Assembly: GCA_037013685.1 (NCBI GenBank)
Contig: CM072884.1
Location: 106,071,548-106,135,547 of the forward strand
Length of the DNA stretch: 64,000 nt
Origin: Acridotheres tristis
Taxonomy: Eukaryota; Chordata; Aves; Passeriformes; Sturnidae
Direction: 5' to 3'
Position 1 is the stretch's first letter. Every line of letters starts with the position of its first letter. The notes below the pieces were generated by a model. The model saw nothing but the letters and a program-made list of their open reading frames with translations. It was not told the origin of the DNA and did not search any database. Made by a program: the position numbers and the translations under genes. This document shows, one piece after another, positions 63,129-64,000 of the stretch.

Positions 63129-64000
63129 GGGACCAACTTAACTCTTGAATGCACTTACTTTTAATAGGTTTCTTGGGATTTTTTTTAACTTGTAATGGCA
63201 TCATGCTGCTTGCATGTAGCAACCAAGCATAACAGCACTGTCTCCATCTTTCTCTTGACAGGTTAAGCCAACTCTTGAAGACACACTGCTTGCCTCATTC
63301 ATGAAGAATTTCTACATAGAAGCAGCAAAGTTTTGCCATGGCACTCTAATTATTCACCACCTTTTTTTTTTAATTTGTTTTTAAATACGTCCAGATCAAT
63401 TGAGTTTTTTAAAACTTGATGAATCAATAAAAAGTCTACAAGGTTTTGCAATTATTTTTTGCCCATAGTCTATTAAAAAAAAATTAGTATTTGTTTATAT
63501 TTATTATTAAATTTGACGCCTCAAGATTTTTTGCAGGACATGAAATCTATTTTCCAAATTGAGATAATCAAGGGAATACTTACAACAATTCTACACAAAA
63601 GTGACAAACCACTTATTTGTTGGCAGAATACCAAGCAACAGTCACCATAAACTCCTCTAGTTAATTTTTTTTAAATTTCTTTGACATGTAAATGATACAA
63701 TGGATCTAGGAACTATTATTACACATTTTAACTTCAGTAAGATTTTGATTACATTCTCTGTGATAGAAAAGCAATTAAAATGTATTCTAGGGGGAAAATC
63801 CTGTAAAGTGAAGAACAAACTTCACTGAAACACAGTAACCCTAACTGCTATCAGCTGTCCACAAAAAAAATCCGACACTGTGTACTTTCCAATATTTTCA
63901 CATGCAATTTTTTAAAATTGCACAAAATTGTCTTGTTCCCATCTGGAGATAATATAAAACAGATTAAAGAATTGGCTTTGGGAAGAAAAATTGGTTGCAA

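Larger units (their letters stand above)
58837..64000 (-). other. CFAP47: CFAP47 intron(s) upstream of the CH exon
   Basis: Non-coding in the main, with a CR1 scrap and an LTR. The CH exon needs a phase-1 partner upstream; only weak candidates are visible (60206-60263 and others, see findings). Confidence 0.5.

Noticed and set aside
62990..63140. 50-codon minus-strand frame that first looked like an exon
   Set aside because: It falls mostly in the probable LTR, ends in a stop rather than a donor, and has no CFAP47 character.

Overview
The window looks like vertebrate nuclear DNA from a bird, most likely a songbird. It is AT-rich and almost entirely non-coding, with small exons separated by kilobase introns. 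Its interspersed repeats are CR1 LINE 3' ends and LTRs of types I associate with passerine genomes. There is no bacterial or viral gene layout, no operon, no CRISPR array, and no tRNA or rRNA gene that I could recognise.

One protein-coding gene explains the window. Seventeen minus-strand exons, running 5'->3' from 58836 down to 4742, encode about 2.28 kb (about 758 codons) of CFAP47, the large cilia- and flagella-associated protein with a calponin-homology (CH) domain followed by ASH/MSP-type immunoglobulin-like repeats. The first recognised exons (58739-58836, 57792-57908, 53282-53416) carry the CH domain. The remaining exons carry the C-terminal repeats. Fifteen of the sixteen exon junctions agree in reading phase and read through without a stop. 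The exception is the junction between 24163-24254 and 19384-19580, where one nucleotide (mod 3) is missing, so a small exon is probably still hidden there. The gene's 5' part lies beyond 58.8 kb, probably mostly outside the window. The 3' end was not found below 4742.

Layout by region: 1-4741 is downstream intron with TGGA and TATACA/TA microsatellites. 4742-16074 holds three exons and a plus-strand CR1. 16075-28676 holds four exons, a long poly-T next to one acceptor, and a CTCF-like motif. 28677-41367 holds four exons and a minus-strand CR1. 41368-48949 is a repeat-rich intron (solo LTR, CR1, CR1 scrap, LTR fragment). 48950-53416 holds four exons and a 39-bp tandem duplication. 53417-58836 holds a second solo LTR, two CH exons and a GC-rich patch with a 141-codon open frame. 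58837-64000 is intron with a CR1 scrap and a third LTR.

I found no new biological system. The points most worth checking are the phase gap (possible microexon), competing or duplicated splice donors, the open GC-rich intronic patch, and three LTR insertions inside a ciliary gene. Statements about repeat families and orthology come from pattern memory, since no search could be run.
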